From Trueperaceae bacterium (GTDB taxonomy: Bacteria; Deinococcota; Deinococci; Deinococcales; Trueperaceae): 64,000 bases of DNA. Positions 63,077 to 64,000 of this stretch are shown piece after piece. A program made the position numbers and the translations under genes. The stretch spans positions 37,543 through 101,542 of the forward strand of contig PAMQ01000018.1 in the NCBI GenBank assembly GCA_002707365.1. Direction: 5' to 3'. The notes beneath the pieces were generated by a model, which was not told where the DNA came from, made no database searches, and saw only the letters and a program-made list of their open reading frames with translations. The stretch's first letter is position 1. Each line of letters begins with the position of its first letter.

Positions 63077-64000
63077 ATGGGTTACGCGCCTTTGGATGAG
63101 GTTCGGAAGTCACTCAAGGTTAAGTGGTATCGGGTTCCGGTTGCTCGTGAGAAGCTTCTTGAGCTTTCGAAGCCTAGTGATGCTCAGGGTTGGTTTCAGG
63201 CGGGTGGTCATTTTGGTTTGCTCCTTCTAACGGGCGTTGTAACTTGGGTGTTTTGGTCTGAGCAGATGTGGGTGTTGTTTGCGTTGTCTTTGTTCGCACA
63301 TGGGACGGTCGCAAGCTCTATAAACGGTATAGCCCCACACGAGCTTGGGCACGGCACGGTATTTCGTACTAAGTGGTTGAACAAGTTTTATCTTCATTTA
63401 TTTAGTTTGATTAGTTGGTGGGATCCGTATGATTACGCGAGTAGTCACACTTATCATCATCGTTACACGTTGCATCCGGAAGGCGATCGCGAGAATCTTT
63501 TGCCTCTCGAACCGACGCTAGTTTCACCTTTCATGTGGCAGCTTTTTACTATTAATCTGTTCACTAAACGGGGCCGTGTATTTAGTAAGGGTGGTTTGTT
63601 GTCAACAATTACCATTACTTTCTTGTCTGCTTTCGGCATAGTGGGTTCCTCAAAAGTTCCCCAAAACGAATGGATAAAAGCGTTACATACCGATCAACCT
63701 GACCAGGCACGTAGTTCAATGTGGTGGTCGAGAGCTCTATTACTTTTTCACGGATTAGTGGTAGTCGTAGCTATCTTAACTGGCTGGTGGGTCTTGCCTT
63801 TATTAGTTACGTCTGCTGCATTTACGGCAAACTGGCTAGCTTACTTTTTTGGCATGACTCAGCATTGTGGTCTCAAGGAGAACACTAATGATTTTCGTAA
63901 GTCCGTCCGTTCTATTCGTTTGGATCCTTTTTCGGAGTTCTTGTATTGGCGGATGAATTGGCATACGGAGCATCATATGTATGCGGGGGTTCCTTGTTAT
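63077..64000 (+). CDS. Membrane fatty acid desaturase, 3' end cut by the window edge
   Basis: 308 codons are visible with no stop before the edge. The three histidine boxes of the di-iron desaturases are all present: HELGHG (near residue 88), HTYHH (near 124) and HTEHH (near 299), with MTQHCG before the last box. Hydrophobic spans near 48-80 and 220-270 cross the membrane. The enzyme inserts a double bond in an acyl chain, or hydroxylates it. ATG at 63077 with a run of eight G about eight bases upstream. The first and last parts use many GT-rich codons, unlike the middle. Confidence 0.92.
   Translation, partial: MGYAPLDEVRKSLKVKWYRVPVAREKLLELSKPSDAQGWFQAGGHFGLLLLTGVVTWVFWSEQMWVLFALSLFAHGTVASSINGIAPHELGHGTVFRTKWLNKFYLHLFSLISWWDPYDYASSHTYHHRYTLHPEGDRENLLPLEPTLVSPFMWQLFTINLFTKRGRVFSKGGLLSTITITFLSAFGIVGSSKVPQNEWIKALHTDQPDQARSSMWWSRALLLFHGLVVVVAILTGWWVLPLLVTSAAFTANWLAYFFGMTQHCGLKENTNDFRKSVRSIRLDPFSEFLYWRMNWHTEHHMYAGVPCY

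Overview
The window looks like a chromosomal stretch of an uncultured, diderm (two-membrane) heterotrophic bacterium of moderate GC. The diderm call rests on a beta-barrel protein ending in Phe, a LolA-like carrier and a MacB/LolCDE-type ABC transporter in one operon. I see no tRNA, rRNA, insertion sequence, phage gene or CRISPR array. The phylum cannot be fixed from these genes. The mix of sulfatases, many dehydrogenases, sugar-acid enzymes and dicarboxylate or peptide uptake is typical of marine or sediment genomes known only from assemblies, but that is an impression and not a proof.

Layout, left to right. 1-5420 (minus): a LysR regulator, a sugar ABC importer (binding protein and two permeases) and an FG-GAP repeat protein cut by the left edge. 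5596-11635 (plus): glutamate synthase gltB-gltD, divergent from the LysR gene as in the known gltC/gltAB arrangement. 11708-20334: a MOP-superfamily membrane protein, a Bcr/CflA-type exporter, three different zinc-type (MDR) dehydrogenases, a short-chain dehydrogenase (SDR) homologue without the usual catalytic residues, and an amidase. 20638-26319 (minus): an ABC ATPase, two FtsX-type permeases, a LolA-like protein and a beta-barrel. 26520-29550 (minus): two formylglycine-type sulfatases. 29918-33985 (plus): isochorismatase-like hydrolase, 2-hydroxyacid dehydrogenase, TIM-barrel isomerase-like protein and a tandem DJ-1/PfpI protein. 34166-35758: a MATE exporter with an extra C-terminal tail.

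36118-43362 (plus) is the most unusual block. It has a thiamine-diphosphate (ThDP) enzyme, an Ldh2-type dehydrogenase and a D-2-hydroxyacid dehydrogenase. These are followed by an ATP-grasp acyl-CoA synthetase subunit fused to an eight-cysteine ferredoxin-like domain, a SucD-like subunit and a stand-alone citrate-synthase-fold lyase. Together they could activate a hydroxy-acid to its CoA thioester, cleave it to an acyl-CoA and a 2-oxo acid, and reduce or decarboxylate the oxo acid. The substrate is unknown.

43380-53070 holds an orphan OppD/OppF ATPase pair and a sugar-acid set: glucuronate isomerase, enolase-superfamily dehydratase, aldo/keto reductase, MFS carrier, NAD-dependent epimerase/dehydrogenase and a fumarylacetoacetase-family hydrolase. 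53588-61982 (plus) is an eight-gene catabolic run (VOC, M20, AstE-like, cyclic amidohydrolase, DapA-like aldolase, SDR, FGGY kinase, class II aldolase) behind a good sigma70-like promoter. The right edge has a secreted unknown and a truncated fatty acid desaturase.

Several gaps hold strong inverted repeats not explained by genes, notably at 29673-29739, 34023-34066, 45547-45582 and 53223-53314.
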